Shown piece after piece: positions 17,535-27,642 of a DNA stretch of 64,000 bases. The position numbers were made by a program, and so were the translations under genes. The notes under the pieces are model-generated. The model did no database searches and was not told where the DNA came from. It was given only the letters and a program-made list of their open reading frames with translations. Source of the DNA: Thalassotalea agarivorans (GTDB lineage Bacteria; Pseudomonadota; Gammaproteobacteria; Enterobacterales; Alteromonadaceae); NCBI RefSeq assembly GCF_030295955.1, contig NZ_AP027363.1, positions 2,767,046 to 2,831,045 on the forward strand, read 5' to 3'. Numbering within the stretch: the first letter of the stretch is position 1; the number at the start of each line of letters is the position of its first letter.

Positions 17535-17556
17535 CAGCATTAGCTGGGCTTTTTGT
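17535..17556 (-). repeat. Right IS4 target duplication and right terminator arm
   Basis: CAGCATTAGCTG at 17535-17546 is identical to the left duplication and runs into GGGCTTTTTG, the right arm of the original terminator that served parC on the minus strand. Confidence 0.88.
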
Positions 17557-17583
17557 TTTAAACCTTACTACAGTTAATTTGCA

Positions 17584-19881
17584 TTAATCCTCTGTCGCCG
17601 ATTCGTCCTTCGCTTCCTCAACTTCGCTTGGTAATTCCATTTCAATGCTATCAACGCGTTGTAATCCTCTTGGCAGTTTGTTGCCTCTTCTGCCACGCTC
17701 GCCTCTATAGTGTTCAATATCTGCTGCTTTAAGCGTAAGTTTTCGCTTACCTGCATGCAAGGTCACCGCACTGTCTGAAGATATAACTTTGACTAGAGTG
17801 ACATATTCTTCTCGCGATTTTGCGCGTGCCGATGGAATATTGATTATTTTGTTCCCTTTACCTTTACTTAGTTCAGGTAAATCTTTCACTGGGAAGACCA
17901 GCATTCGACCTTCGGAAGTGACCGATAACACCAAGTCGTTGTCAAAATCATTGATCGACTGTGGTGGCTGCACTTTTGCCGCCGTTGGCAAACTGATAAG
18001 CGCCTTACCATTTTTATTACGACTGATCATGTCTTCAAACTTACCAACAAAGCCATAACCAGCATCGCTACTTAATAGGTAACGTTGACCATCATCCGCC
18101 ATGACTGCCTGTTCAAAGGTTTCACCCGCAACCAAATTAAAGCGACCCGTTAAAGGCTCACCTTGGCTACGTGCACTTGGCAAGGTATGAGCATCCGTTG
18201 CAAACGCTCGTCCTGATGAGTCTATAAACACCACAGGTTTGTTGCTACGTCCGCGAGCACTGCATAAAAAAGTATCTCCCGACTTATAGTTCATTGCACT
18301 AGGGTCAATATCATGACCTTTGGCACAACGAGCCCAGCCTTTCTCCGATACAACAACAGTAACTGCTTCACTTGGCACTAGATCTTTTTGCGACAAGGCT
18401 TTTGCCTCACCACGCTCAACTAGGACTGACCTGCGCTCATCACCATATTTTTCTGCTGCCTCAATAAGCTCTTTCTTCATCAAGGTATTCATACGGGCTT
18501 TAGAGTTTAAAGTTTTCTCTAAATAGTCGCGCTCTTTACTCAGCTCTTCTTGTTCGCCACGTATTTTAATTTCTTCTAATTTGGCAAGTTGTCGCAATTT
18601 AATTTCTAGTATTGCATCCGCTTGCTTTTCCGATAAAGAAAAGCGGCTAATCAACTCAGCTTTAGGGTCATCAAAATTGCGAATGATTTCTATCACTTCA
18701 TCTATATTGAGATAGGCGATAAGTAAACCATCTAAGATGTGCAATCTAGCCAATACTTTATCTAGTCGATACTGCAAACGTTTTGTAATTGTGTCTCGTC
18801 TAAACACCAACCACTCAGACAAAATATCACGCAGATTCTTAACCGCTGGTTTTGCATCAAGCCCAATCATGTTGAGGTTAACGCGATAGTTTTTCTCTAA
18901 ATCTGTTGTCGCAAACAGATGTTGCATAACTTGTTCAACATCTACACGATTTGAACGCGGTACGACTACTAATCTGATCGGGTTTTCGTGATCAGATTCA
19001 TCTCTCAAATCAACCACCATAGGTAGTTTTTTGGCCTGCATTTGAGCTGCTATTTGCTCTAAAATTTTAGCGCCACTTGCTTGGTGAGGTAACGCGGTAA
19101 TAACGATTTCACCGTGCTCCATTTCATACTTAGCACGCATTTTAATGCTGCCACGCCCTTGCTCATAAATTTTCGTTATTTCATGTTTAGGCGTAATAAT
19201 CTCTGCGTCTGTTGGATAATCAGGACCTTGCACAAACTCAAGTACATCAGCTACGTCTGCTTTAGGGTTCTCGATTAAATGGACACAGGCATTAGTAATT
19301 TCTCTGACATTGTGTGGCGGGATATCCGTCGCCATACCAACGGCAATACCGGTAATACCATTAAGTAAGATGTGAGGTAATCGAGCGGGCAGCGTTTTAG
19401 GTTCTTTCATGGTGCCATCGAAGTTAGGAATCCAATCCACAGTACCCTGCCCTAACTCAGACAGCAGTACTTCACTAAACTTCGACAGGCGTGCCTCGGT
19501 GTAACGCATCGCCGCAAACGATTTAGGATCATCAGGAGCACCCCAGTTTCCCTGTCCATCTACCAGTGGGTAACGATAAGAGAACGGTTGCGCCATTAGC
19601 ACCATAGCTTCGTAACAAGCTGAGTCGCCGTGAGGGTGAAACTTACCTAACACATCACCAACTGTACGCGCCGATTTTTTATACTTAGCAACGGCTGACA
19701 AGCCCAGTTCGGACATGGCATAAACAATTCTTCGCTGTACCGGCTTAAGGCCATCTCCAATATGTGGAAGTGCGCGATCCATGATCACGTACATCGAGTA
19801 ATTTAAGTAAGCGTCTTCAGTAAATTGTCTTAAAGGTACCTGCTCGATCCCTTCAAGGCTTAGGTCAATAGCGTCTGACAT
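17584..19881 (-). CDS. parC: DNA topoisomerase IV subunit A
   Basis: ParC is the DNA-breaking subunit of topoisomerase IV, which decatenates daughter chromosomes. The 765-residue protein has the catalytic tyrosine in [10 protein letters not shown] (Tyr127) and C-terminal DNA-wrapping repeats. In the quinolone-resistance region the residues equivalent to E. coli Ser80 and Glu84 are unchanged ([12 protein letters not shown]), so no target-site quinolone resistance is indicated. parE is on the same strand, separated by two GGDEF genes. The terminator beyond its stop has been split by the IS4 copy. Confidence 0.97.
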   Translation of the reverse strand: MSDAIDLSLEGIEQVPLRQFTEDAYLNYSMYVIMDRALPHIGDGLKPVQRRIVYAMSELGLSAVAKYKKSARTVGDVLGKFHPHGDSACYEAMVLMAQPFSYRYPLVDGQGNWGAPDDPKSFAAMRYTEARLSKFSEVLLSELGQGTVDWIPNFDGTMKEPKTLPARLPHILLNGITGIAVGMATDIPPHNVREITNACVHLIENPKADVADVLEFVQGPDYPTDAEIITPKHEITKIYEQGRGSIKMRAKYEMEHGEIVITALPHQASGAKILEQIAAQMQAKKLPMVVDLRDESDHENPIRLVVVPRSNRVDVEQVMQHLFATTDLEKNYRVNLNMIGLDAKPAVKNLRDILSEWLVFRRDTITKRLQYRLDKVLARLHILDGLLIAYLNIDEVIEIIRNFDDPKAELISRFSLSEKQADAILEIKLRQLAKLEEIKIRGEQEELSKERDYLEKTLNSKARMNTLMKKELIEAAEKYGDERRSVLVERGEAKALSQKDLVPSEAVTVVVSEKGWARCAKGHDIDPSAMNYKSGDTFLCSARGRSNKPVVFIDSSGRAFATDAHTLPSARSQGEPLTGRFNLVAGETFEQAVMADDGQRYLLSSDAGYGFVGKFEDMISRNKNGKALISLPTAAKVQPPQSINDFDNDLVLSVTSEGRMLVFPVKDLPELSKGKGNKIINIPSARAKSREEYVTLVKVISSDSAVTLHAGKRKLTLKAADIEHYRGERGRRGNKLPRGLQRVDSIEMELPSEVEEAKDESATED

Positions 19882-19972
19882 AATGATGAGTGTCCCAAAA
19901 TATTACGCACGAATAATTTTAATGATGATGTGCTAACAACAAGCTTATCGCATCTTTGAATGGCTTAAAACC

Positions 19973-21133
19973 CTAATAACACATTACCGCATTCTTACCT
20001 TGCTCTTTGGCGCGATACATCGCGACATCGGCTTGCTTGAGTAAGGATGAAAAGTCGCTATCTAGCGTATGGCTACTACTGATGCCAAAACTCGCAGTGA
20101 TGTATTTCCCTTGAGGTAAAAAGCCATATTCTTGTTGGCACAGCTTTTCTTGAATACGCTTGGCTATTGAAGTTGCCTCTTCTATCGACGTATTTGGCAG
20201 AACGACGACGAATTCTTCGCCACCAAGTCGTGCAAAAATGTCACGTGCACGCAAAACATCCTTTGTCACTTTGGTTATTTTCTTAAGCACGCTGTCACCG
20301 ATATGATGGCCGTGGTTATCATTGATGGCCTTAAATTCATCTAAGTCGAATAAAATCAAGCTAATGCTTTTGTTGCTCGCAGCGTGCTCAGCTAATAGTT
20401 GCTCTCCTTGTGAAAACAAACTTCTGCGATTGATGAGACCTGTAAGGCCGTCTCTTTCAGCGAGATAACTTAGCTTTTGCTTAACAATCAATTGTCTAAC
20501 TACTGCGATGGCAACAATTGAGCATAATAGAATCAGTAGGATATTGTTCCGCCTAGCAATGCTATTTTTTTGCTGTGCCTGTTCCAGTGACAATGCCACC
20601 AATTCCTGCTCTTGCACTAGCAACTGATGTTGTTGGCGTTTTTTGACAGAATTGTACTCAATCTCTAATTGCGTTATTTGAATTTCGCGCTCAAGCTGTT
20701 GCTGCACTTGATACTTTTCTACGTATGTCTTTCTCTCTTGTAAGGCAGATTTATAATCACCAAGTTCTTGGTATGCCGACGACATCAAATGATGAATGGC
20801 GGCAAATTTTTCGCGATGAAGTTGGCGCTCAGGGATCTCACTAGCAAGCAATAGTGCTTTTTTACAGAGCTCAATCACTGTGACTGCATCATTTTCTCGC
20901 TTGGCTACTTCTGCTTTGGCAAACAACAACAAATATTGCTCAGCAGGATTTAATACATAATCCTGTTGCTGAGCAAACGCTATGTTTTCCTTAGCTTGAT
21001 TGAGGGGTATCTGATCCACATTTGCAAGTACATGAATGGCTGCCCGTAGCGGCAATTCAGCACGTTGAAAACCTTCAACGGGTAAAACTAATAATATGAT
21101 AAAACATAACGCAAGCCTGTTAATTAGTAACAT
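19973..21133 (-). CDS. TPR-containing diguanylate cyclase (GGDEF), shorter of the pair
   Basis: This 386-residue protein has a signal or anchor sequence (about residues 1-21), a helical TPR-like periplasmic region (30-165), a coiled coil, one membrane span near 200-217 and a GGDEF domain (about 225-386). The active site reads GGEEF and an inhibitory RxxD site (RARD) stands five residues upstream, so an active, product-inhibited cyclase making c-di-GMP is expected. The start overlaps the end of the upstream GGDEF gene by ten bases. parC begins 91 bases after its stop. Confidence 0.88.
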   Translation of the reverse strand: MLLINRLALCFIILLVLPVEGFQRAELPLRAAIHVLANVDQIPLNQAKENIAFAQQQDYVLNPAEQYLLLFAKAEVAKRENDAVTVIELCKKALLLASEIPERQLHREKFAAIHHLMSSAYQELGDYKSALQERKTYVEKYQVQQQLEREIQITQLEIEYNSVKKRQQHQLLVQEQELVALSLEQAQQKNSIARRNNILLILLCSIVAIAVVRQLIVKQKLSYLAERDGLTGLINRRSLFSQGEQLLAEHAASNKSISLILFDLDEFKAINDNHGHHIGDSVLKKITKVTKDVLRARDIFARLGGEEFVVVLPNTSIEEATSIAKRIQEKLCQQEYGFLPQGKYITASFGISSSHTLDSDFSSLLKQADVAMYRAKEQGKNAVMCY

Positions 21134-22995
21134 ACCCTATCCTTCCCTGCTCGCTTCGCTTCGTAAAGATGTTTATCTGCAACGATAGCTAAATGTTCAA
21201 AGGTATCCGCCATGTCTTGTTGTACCGCTATACCAATACTCACTGTTTTTGCATGCGCACCCGCTACTTGCCAATGTATTTTTGCTAACATTTCTCTAAT
21301 GCGGTTGGCGATTTCAATGGCTTGTTGCAAGGTTATTTTGGGTAAAATAGCAATGAATTCTTCACCACCTAAGCGCCCTAGTGCATCGTCTGTTCTTAAG
21401 GTAGATCGAATACTGTTTGCTATTGTGCGTAACACCTCGTCGCCAACATCGTGGCCATATTTATCATTCAACGCCTTAAACTCATCAACATCTATCATCA
21501 TCACCACTAACGGTTTTTGAGCGTCTTTACTGCGGCGCAGCATCACTGGCCCAAGTTCCATAATAGCGCGTCTATTGAGTACACGAGTTAAGTCATCAAC
21601 CGTGGTTGCCATGGTTAATTTTTTTCTATTTTTTACCAAACGATAAGCAACAAACAGCAAGGTTAATAGGCAGAGCAATAGCAAAACACTGAACAAACTT
21701 TTTTGTTCTATTTGCTCTTCGTGGGCATCAAGCTCGAGCTGACTAATTTCCTTATTTTTCTGCAGTATTTCTGCTTCTAATCGCTGTTCTAATTGCTCGA
21801 ATTTAAGGTGATTGGCATCTACTTCTCTTTTATTTATCGCTGTTAAGTAGGAAGTATAACGACGTTCAAAATCATTATAGAGTTCAAATGCTTTTTGATA
21901 GTCCTGCTTTTGTTCATATATTCTTGCACGTATACGAGAGGCTCTTAGCCTTACGTACATAACACTGTCATGGGGTATTTGGAGAAGCAGTTCATCTATC
22001 TCTGCCATCGTTTCAAGAGCAGAGTCAAAACGCTCTACTTCAGCCAAAATTTGCGCCTTTTCTAATAGGGAATCTATCAGCTCGAGGGGTGATTCGATTT
22101 GTCGAGCCAATCGCTCCGCAATATCGACGTATTCCAGGGCTTTAGTTAAGTTTCCATTGTCGGATTTAACATGAGCAGAAGCTAAATTAGCAAAAATACC
22201 GGCTAATACCTCTTCCGAGCCGTCTTCTTCAACCGACTCTATTGCTTCAGTTAGAATGAATATCGCCTTATCATGCTCTTCACTATTGATATAAGCGATA
22301 CCAATATTTCTCGCTAAGCCAAGTGCTTCTAAAGGTTGCTCTAACGACTTGTAAATATCATATGAGCGTTGGTAGTAATTGATTGAACGTTGTTCTTTAT
22401 TAATGTTGCCATAAAGAACGCCCAACACATTATATACATATGCTAAAAGCTGCTGATCTTGCAATTCTTGCGCAATTTGAAGTGCTTCATTAAGTGTTTT
22501 TATAGACTCTTCGTATCGATAGGTTTGATAATAAACAGCGCCTAAGTCCGTTAAGCCAGAGGCGATACTTTCTTGATCGTCTAAGATTCGAGAGAATGAG
22601 AGTCCACGTTCATAGTCATTTTCAGCTGCATCCAGCTGACCTTGTACTTCGTATGCGTAGCCTCGACTGTAATACAAAAGTTGCAAACATCGGCTGGGTT
22701 TACCCAAGCTATTTGCTAGTGTCAGCCCCTGATCTGCAATCTCTATGGCTTGTTTGTACAGGCCTAACTGATTAAACACTTCTGCTTGGTTTTGATAGAA
22801 ACGAACCCGCTCTCCTTGCGAGGCTGTTGGTAGGTGCTCTGCCAGTTTGTTTAACAACAATTGAGCTTGTTCAGCGTCATTGTCTTTGACTGACTCAATA
22901 TAGAGAATACGTTCTTTAAAGGTAGCGTTATCAGCAACACATAAGGGCGCGGCAGCAAAAATAAAAATCAATAAAACAACTTTGACTACTGGCAC
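21124..22995 (-). CDS. TPR-containing diguanylate cyclase (GGDEF), longer of the pair
   Basis: This 623-residue protein has a signal peptide (about 1-22), a long array of tetratricopeptide repeats (about 45-380, for example SGLTDLGAVYYQTYRYEESI), a coiled coil, a membrane span (about 430-450) and a GGDEF domain. GGEEF and the I-site RTDD are both present. The periplasmic repeats probably sense a protein partner or ligand. It starts 37 bases after parE and overlaps the second GGDEF gene, so both are likely co-transcribed with parE. Confidence 0.9.
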   Translation of the reverse strand: MPVVKVVLLIFIFAAAPLCVADNATFKERILYIESVKDNDAEQAQLLLNKLAEHLPTASQGERVRFYQNQAEVFNQLGLYKQAIEIADQGLTLANSLGKPSRCLQLLYYSRGYAYEVQGQLDAAENDYERGLSFSRILDDQESIASGLTDLGAVYYQTYRYEESIKTLNEALQIAQELQDQQLLAYVYNVLGVLYGNINKEQRSINYYQRSYDIYKSLEQPLEALGLARNIGIAYINSEEHDKAIFILTEAIESVEEDGSEEVLAGIFANLASAHVKSDNGNLTKALEYVDIAERLARQIESPLELIDSLLEKAQILAEVERFDSALETMAEIDELLLQIPHDSVMYVRLRASRIRARIYEQKQDYQKAFELYNDFERRYTSYLTAINKREVDANHLKFEQLEQRLEAEILQKNKEISQLELDAHEEQIEQKSLFSVLLLLCLLTLLFVAYRLVKNRKKLTMATTVDDLTRVLNRRAIMELGPVMLRRSKDAQKPLVVMMIDVDEFKALNDKYGHDVGDEVLRTIANSIRSTLRTDDALGRLGGEEFIAILPKITLQQAIEIANRIREMLAKIHWQVAGAHAKTVSIGIAVQQDMADTFEHLAIVADKHLYEAKRAGKDRVCY

Positions 22996-23032
22996 GTTAT
23001 TCCCTTATTTACTGCACATCGAGCGGTATTAA

Positions 23033-24922
23033 CTACAACTCAACTAGGTCGCCTTTATTCTGCAACCAGCTTTTGCGGTCACCACTACGTTTTTTGGATA
23101 ACAGCATATCCATCATTTCCATTGTCTCGTCGTGTTCGTCAACGGTCAGTTGTACCAAACGGCGAGTATTTGGATCCATGGTCGTTTCTCGAAGCTGCAT
23201 AGGGTTCATTTCACCCAATCCTTTAAAGCGTTGTACGTTTACTTTACCTCGTTTTTTTTCTGCTTCGATTCGATCTAATACGCCATCTTTTTCTGATTCA
23301 TCAAGCGCGTAATAAACTTCTTTGCCTACATCGATTCGATATAGGGGTGGCATCGCTACATATACGTGGCCGGCTCTAACAAGCGGCAGAAAGTGCTGTG
23401 TAAATAAAGCGCACAGTAATGTCGCTATATGCAAGCCGTCGGAATCGGCATCAGCCAAAATACAGACCTTGCCATATCGCAATGCAGATAAATCTTCACT
23501 TTCTGGATCAATGCCTAAAGCGACAGATATATCATGGACTTCTTGTGACGCAAGAATTTGACCTGATTCAACTTCCCACGTATTAAGAATCTTACCTCGC
23601 AGCGGCATAACTGCCTGAAACTCGCGATCACGCGCTTGTTTCGCACTACCACCGGCTGAATCACCCTCTACAAGGAACAGTTCTGTTTTCTCGCTTTCTT
23701 GACTACCGCAGTCAGTCAACTTACCAGGTAAAGCAGGCCCCTGAGTGACTTTTTTACGCACAACTTTCTTCGCGGCGCGCAAACGCCTTTGCGCGTTAGC
23801 AATACAAAATTCAGCCAGCGCTTCTGCTATTTCAGTATGCTCATTGAGCCATAGCGAAAATGAGTCTTTAACAACGCCCGTGACAAATGCTGCGCTTTGG
23901 CGCGAAGATAGGCGCTCTTTCGTTTGCCCAGCAAACTGAGGGTCAGCCATTTTTATCGACAGAATATATGAACACTTATCCCAAATATCATCAGGCGTTA
24001 GCTTTACACCTCTTGGGATCAGGTTTCTGAATTCACAAAACTCACGCATAGATTCCAGTAAACCCTGTCTTAGACCATTAACATGGGTACCGCCTTGAAT
24101 CGTCGGAATTAAGTTTACGTAACTTTCACCAATACTATCGCCACCTTCTGGGAGCCAAGTAACCGCCCAGTCAGCCGCTTCACTTTGTGCACTAAAACTC
24201 CCAACAAACGGCTCTTGAGGTAGACTTTCAAACGCTTTAACAGATTCTTTTAAATAGTCTCTTAGGCCATCTTCGTAACACCACTGATGTTTACTATCAT
24301 CGTTTTTATCGTGAAATTTGATCGTTAAACCAGGGCATAAAACCGCCTTGGCTTTTAACAAATGAATTAAACTTTTGGCTGAAAATTTTGGTGAATCAAA
24401 GTAACTACCATCAGGCCAAAATTTAACACGAGAACCGGTATTACGTTTACCAACCGTGCCAACTTCAGTTAATTCTTGTACTTTTTCGCCATTCTCGAAG
24501 GCCATTTCAAACACTTTGCCATCGCGTTTAACAGTTACATCAACGCGTGTAGACAAGGCATTCACAACAGATATACCAACACCATGCAAACCACCAGAAA
24601 ACTGATAGTTTTTATTGCTAAATTTGCCACCAGCATGGAGTTTACAAAAAATTAATTCTACCCCTGAAACACCCTCTTCTGGGTGAATATCAGTGGGCAT
24701 ACCTCGACCATCATCGAGTACTTCCAAAGATTGGTCTTTATCCAGAATAACCGTGATGTTTTTACAGTGACCTGCCAGCGCCTCATCGACAGAGTTATCA
24801 ATGACTTCTTGGCCTAAGTGATTAGGGCGGTTTGTATCGGTATACATGCCCGGGCGACGCCTAACTGGCTCAAGACCACTTAAGACTTCAATAGAATCAG
24901 AATTATATTGTTGTTCACTCAT
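23033..24922 (-). CDS. parE: DNA topoisomerase IV subunit B
   Basis: ParE is the ATPase subunit of topoisomerase IV. The 629-residue protein (E. coli 630) has a GHKL ATP site (VIDNSVDEALAGH, DDGRGMPTD, GGLHGVGISVVNAL) and a TOPRIM domain (LFLVEGDSAGGSAKQARDR, DADSDG). It ends with the family motif QRFKGLGEMNPMQL. It follows yqiA on the minus strand as in E. coli. Confidence 0.97.
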   Translation of the reverse strand: MSEQQYNSDSIEVLSGLEPVRRRPGMYTDTNRPNHLGQEVIDNSVDEALAGHCKNITVILDKDQSLEVLDDGRGMPTDIHPEEGVSGVELIFCKLHAGGKFSNKNYQFSGGLHGVGISVVNALSTRVDVTVKRDGKVFEMAFENGEKVQELTEVGTVGKRNTGSRVKFWPDGSYFDSPKFSAKSLIHLLKAKAVLCPGLTIKFHDKNDDSKHQWCYEDGLRDYLKESVKAFESLPQEPFVGSFSAQSEAADWAVTWLPEGGDSIGESYVNLIPTIQGGTHVNGLRQGLLESMREFCEFRNLIPRGVKLTPDDIWDKCSYILSIKMADPQFAGQTKERLSSRQSAAFVTGVVKDSFSLWLNEHTEIAEALAEFCIANAQRRLRAAKKVVRKKVTQGPALPGKLTDCGSQESEKTELFLVEGDSAGGSAKQARDREFQAVMPLRGKILNTWEVESGQILASQEVHDISVALGIDPESEDLSALRYGKVCILADADSDGLHIATLLCALFTQHFLPLVRAGHVYVAMPPLYRIDVGKEVYYALDESEKDGVLDRIEAEKKRGKVNVQRFKGLGEMNPMQLRETTMDPNTRRLVQLTVDEHDETMEMMDMLLSKKRSGDRKSWLQNKGDLVEL

Positions 24923-25015
24923 GAATATTTAGAATCGTTGTTATAGTGAAATTTACAGCTAATAAGTACAAATTGCCTTAATACAAGCTTCAGGTCAAGG
25001 CATTAAAAAAGCAGA

Positions 25016-25621
25016 TTATGCTTGGGCAACACGCAAGGACAATTTTTGTTCAAAGAACTGGCCGATACGCGGCAATTGGCGCTCGTAATTAACAAAGCTA
25101 TGATCGCCACCTTTTTCTACTAGCAGATCTGTTTTTGCGTATTTTTTTTGTGCTTGACGATAGTCGAGTACCTCATCACCGGTTTGTACCAGTACTTTAA
25201 ACAGTGATGGTTCAATGGCGTCAATAAATAGTGAACGCAATTGTTCCATATGCTGAGGTAGTACTTGATATACCTCATGCGTGTATGGGTTCGTTTGCTC
25301 TCCAATAAAATCCTGCAACAATTCAAAAGGTTTTACCGCCGGATTAATCAATACCGCAGGAGCATTGTACTTAGTCGCTAAGTAAGTAGAAAAATACCCC
25401 CCTAGCGAAGAGCCCATAAACAGCCACTGCGTATCAGGATACTCATCGACAATGCTTTGTAATTGCGATATGGCCTCTTGCGGCGAATTTTTTAACTGCG
25501 GGCATACAAAGCCAATATCAGGGAAGTGTTCATTAAAATACTGTTTAGTTTGCTCTGCCTTTACGGATAACGGCGATGAATTAAAACCGTGAATATAGAG
25601 AATAGAGACGTTGTTATTCAA
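25016..25621 (-). CDS. yqiA: Esterase YqiA
   Basis: This is a 201-residue alpha/beta hydrolase of the UPF0227/YqiA family. The N-terminus reads ILYIHGFNSSP, the nucleophile elbow is GSSLGG with serine as the likely nucleophile, and the catalytic histidine is in KGGDHSFVNYE. Esterase activity is known for E. coli YqiA. It sits between cpdA (three-base gap) and parE, the order seen in E. coli. Confidence 0.92.
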   Translation of the reverse strand: MNNNVSILYIHGFNSSPLSVKAEQTKQYFNEHFPDIGFVCPQLKNSPQEAISQLQSIVDEYPDTQWLFMGSSLGGYFSTYLATKYNAPAVLINPAVKPFELLQDFIGEQTNPYTHEVYQVLPQHMEQLRSLFIDAIEPSLFKVLVQTGDEVLDYRQAQKKYAKTDLLVEKGGDHSFVNYERQLPRIGQFFEQKLSLRVAQA

Positions 25622-25624
25622 TAC

Positions 25625-26374
25625 TTACTCCAAATAATGGCATTGCGTTGTATAGCTGCCATCTTGATAGAATTGCCAAATGCGTAAGCCCGGCCTTATA
25701 GACGCGGCAACTAAGTCCGCTGGGTGCTTATCGAATTCAATCGACGTAGCTGGGCAAGTGTATACGTTGCAACAAAGACCTGTGTCTTCTTTGCTAAATT
25801 TCAATCCTTTGTGCACATGGCCACAGGCTACCAGTTTTACATTATTATGCTCTGTTAAAGCAGGCCAAAATGATGCGCTATTCTTTAGGCCATGGCGATC
25901 TATGAAATAACCTACGGGAACAGGATGATGATGCATGAACAAGGCTATATGTCGCTCCGCATCAAATTCAGCTAACTGGGCTACATCAAAATACCCTGCA
26001 GGCGTATCAGATGTAGAGTCTGTAAAAGCACATTGCCAATAGGCTGTTTTAAGCGAATTTGCTTGCACAAAGGGGTTGTCATTGAGGACGGTTTGTAAAT
26101 AGTGGCTGTCATCATGATTCCCAGGCAAAACATAAACGGGTATACGTATATCGGCACCTTGAAATGCATCAACAAACCTTTGATAAGATGCTTCACTGTG
26201 ATCTTGCGTCAGGTCACCCGTAAAAACAATCGCATCCAATGAAAACTGTTTACTATACTCGAGAACTTCAACAAGGTTGTTGTAGACAGATGCACCAAAA
26301 TGTAGTCCATCTTTCTCTGCAAAAAGGTGGCTATCCGAAATTTGAAGAATGGAAAGATCTAATTTAGACGTCAT
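25625..26374 (-). CDS. cpdA: 3',5'-cyclic-AMP phosphodiesterase CpdA
   Basis: CpdA hydrolyses cAMP to AMP and so damps CRP-cAMP signalling. The 249-residue metallophosphoesterase has all class III metal motifs: QISDSHLF, FTGDLTQD, LPGNHDD, FMHHHPVPVG and ACGHVHKG. Its start overlaps the yqiB stop (TAATG), which suggests translational coupling. Gene order yqiB-cpdA-yqiA-parE is the same as in E. coli. Confidence 0.95.
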   Translation of the reverse strand: MTSKLDLSILQISDSHLFAEKDGLHFGASVYNNLVEVLEYSKQFSLDAIVFTGDLTQDHSEASYQRFVDAFQGADIRIPVYVLPGNHDDSHYLQTVLNDNPFVQANSLKTAYWQCAFTDSTSDTPAGYFDVAQLAEFDAERHIALFMHHHPVPVGYFIDRHGLKNSASFWPALTEHNNVKLVACGHVHKGLKFSKEDTGLCCNVYTCPATSIEFDKHPADLVAASIRPGLRIWQFYQDGSYTTQCHYLE

Positions 26375-26826
26375 TAAACAACCGACTCAGATATCCTGCC
26401 TTGTTCAATACACATGTTTAACCATTCTTTTAAAAATTGGTTAATTTGCATTTTTTCATCCGGCAATTTCATTTCTTTATTTGGATAAGGGTATTTTGGT
26501 TTTATTTGCCTCACCCCTTGACTTGAAATCACCTCTGCAACGCGCGCGTCATGATAAAGGCGCACCTCCATCGTCGGTGTAATCATAGTGGGAATGGCGA
26601 CATTTTGTGCATTAGCTACCTGTTCTAAATGAACCAACGTGGTGTACTTGGTCACTTCTTTTATGTCCAGAGTCAGAGTTAAATTTGTAGCAACATTGAA
26701 GACTAGCGAATGCCCCTTTTTCTCATTTTTCACTATCAACCGAGACAACAAGGCATAGTTTTGTGCACACAACCGCATTAATTGCGCAAGGCTTGGATGA
26801 TAAGGTTTTGTGCCAAATTTAGTCAT
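26374..26826 (-). CDS. yqiB: DUF1249 family protein YqiB
   Basis: I place the start at ATG 26826 (MTKFGTKPYHPSLAQLMRLC), giving 150 residues; the longer frame from 26868 would add 14 residues inside nudF. The protein matches the DUF1249/YqiB family in the PSLAQLMRLCAQNYALL segment and in the YHDARVAEVIS region. Function is unknown. It overlaps the end of nudF by eight bases and shares a TAATG junction with cpdA. Confidence 0.88.
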   Translation of the reverse strand: MTKFGTKPYHPSLAQLMRLCAQNYALLSRLIVKNEKKGHSLVFNVATNLTLTLDIKEVTKYTTLVHLEQVANAQNVAIPTMITPTMEVRLYHDARVAEVISSQGVRQIKPKYPYPNKEMKLPDEKMQINQFLKEWLNMCIEQGRISESVV

Positions 26827-27448
26827 GAGTAATTGTGTTGTAGTGTAAAGCCAACCATTGTAGCGCAATTATAGTCGAAGCATTAACAATTTCGCCTTTC
26901 TCAACCATGGATAAAGCATGCTCCCTTGATACTTTATGCACTTTAATATCTTCATGTTCATACTCCACACCAAAGACGCCGCAAACATTTTTACTATCAA
27001 CGCGCGCTACAAACATGGTTATACGTTCGCTGGTGCCACCTGGACTGGTGTAATAAGTAAAAACTTCACGCAAATCTGTTGGCTTAATGTCAAGATTTGC
27101 TTCTTCCTTTGCCTCGCGTATGGCCACATCAGCAGGTGACTCTCCAGTGTCGTACATACCTGCAACACATTCCAACATCCAGGGGGAATTAGCATCTTTT
27201 AATGCGCCTGCTCTAAACTGTTCTTGCAACACGACCATATCTTCAATGGGATCATACGGAAGCACAACAACGGCGTCACCTCGTTCAAATACTTCTCTCG
27301 AAAATACCTCTGTTGACCCGCCGTTGAACAGCGCATGACTTATCTGGTAACACTCTATTTTAAAAAAACCTTTGTAGTATGTTTTTTTGGCATGAACCGT
27401 TGCATCTAGTTTGGTAAAAGTGGGCTTTAGCATGGTTTTCTCTTTCAT
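26819..27448 (-). CDS. nudF: ADP-ribose pyrophosphatase
   Basis: NudF hydrolyses ADP-ribose to AMP and ribose 5-phosphate. The 209-residue protein has the Nudix box GMYDTGESPADVAIREAKEE; the usual glycine after EEx is asparagine here (EEANLD), a mild deviation. LPYDPIEDMVVLQEQFRAGA precedes it as in E. coli. An alternative ATG at 27433 is preceded by AAAGAGA and could be the true start. It opens the minus-strand nudF-yqiB-cpdA-yqiA-parE operon and is divergent from tolC, as in E. coli. Confidence 0.93.
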   Translation of the reverse strand: MKEKTMLKPTFTKLDATVHAKKTYYKGFFKIECYQISHALFNGGSTEVFSREVFERGDAVVVLPYDPIEDMVVLQEQFRAGALKDANSPWMLECVAGMYDTGESPADVAIREAKEEANLDIKPTDLREVFTYYTSPGGTSERITMFVARVDSKNVCGVFGVEYEHEDIKVHKVSREHALSMVEKGEIVNASTIIALQWLALHYNTITHD

Positions 27449-27642
27449 AATTGTTCACTTGTTTCAACAAAGTGGCTTAAACCCGCATAAATCTTAAGCC
27501 ATACATGGTGATTGCTTATCCTTTCTTAAATATTTTGTTACACTAGATCGCATCGGTAAACATTTATTTTATTTGGCTTTAATACAAAGCCGTGTAGGAT
27601 AAACAAAAAATAAAAGCAGCTGACATTAGGAATTGCTTATCT

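Noticed and set aside
17584-24922. Quinolone-resistance substitution in ParC
   Set aside because: The ParC positions equivalent to E. coli Ser80 and Glu84 are the wild-type residues; no resistance inference is made.
24930-25015. Possible terminator between yqiA and parE
   Set aside because: Only a six-base GCCTT-type pairing with a long loop and no T-run on the minus strand; parE is probably read through from yqiA.
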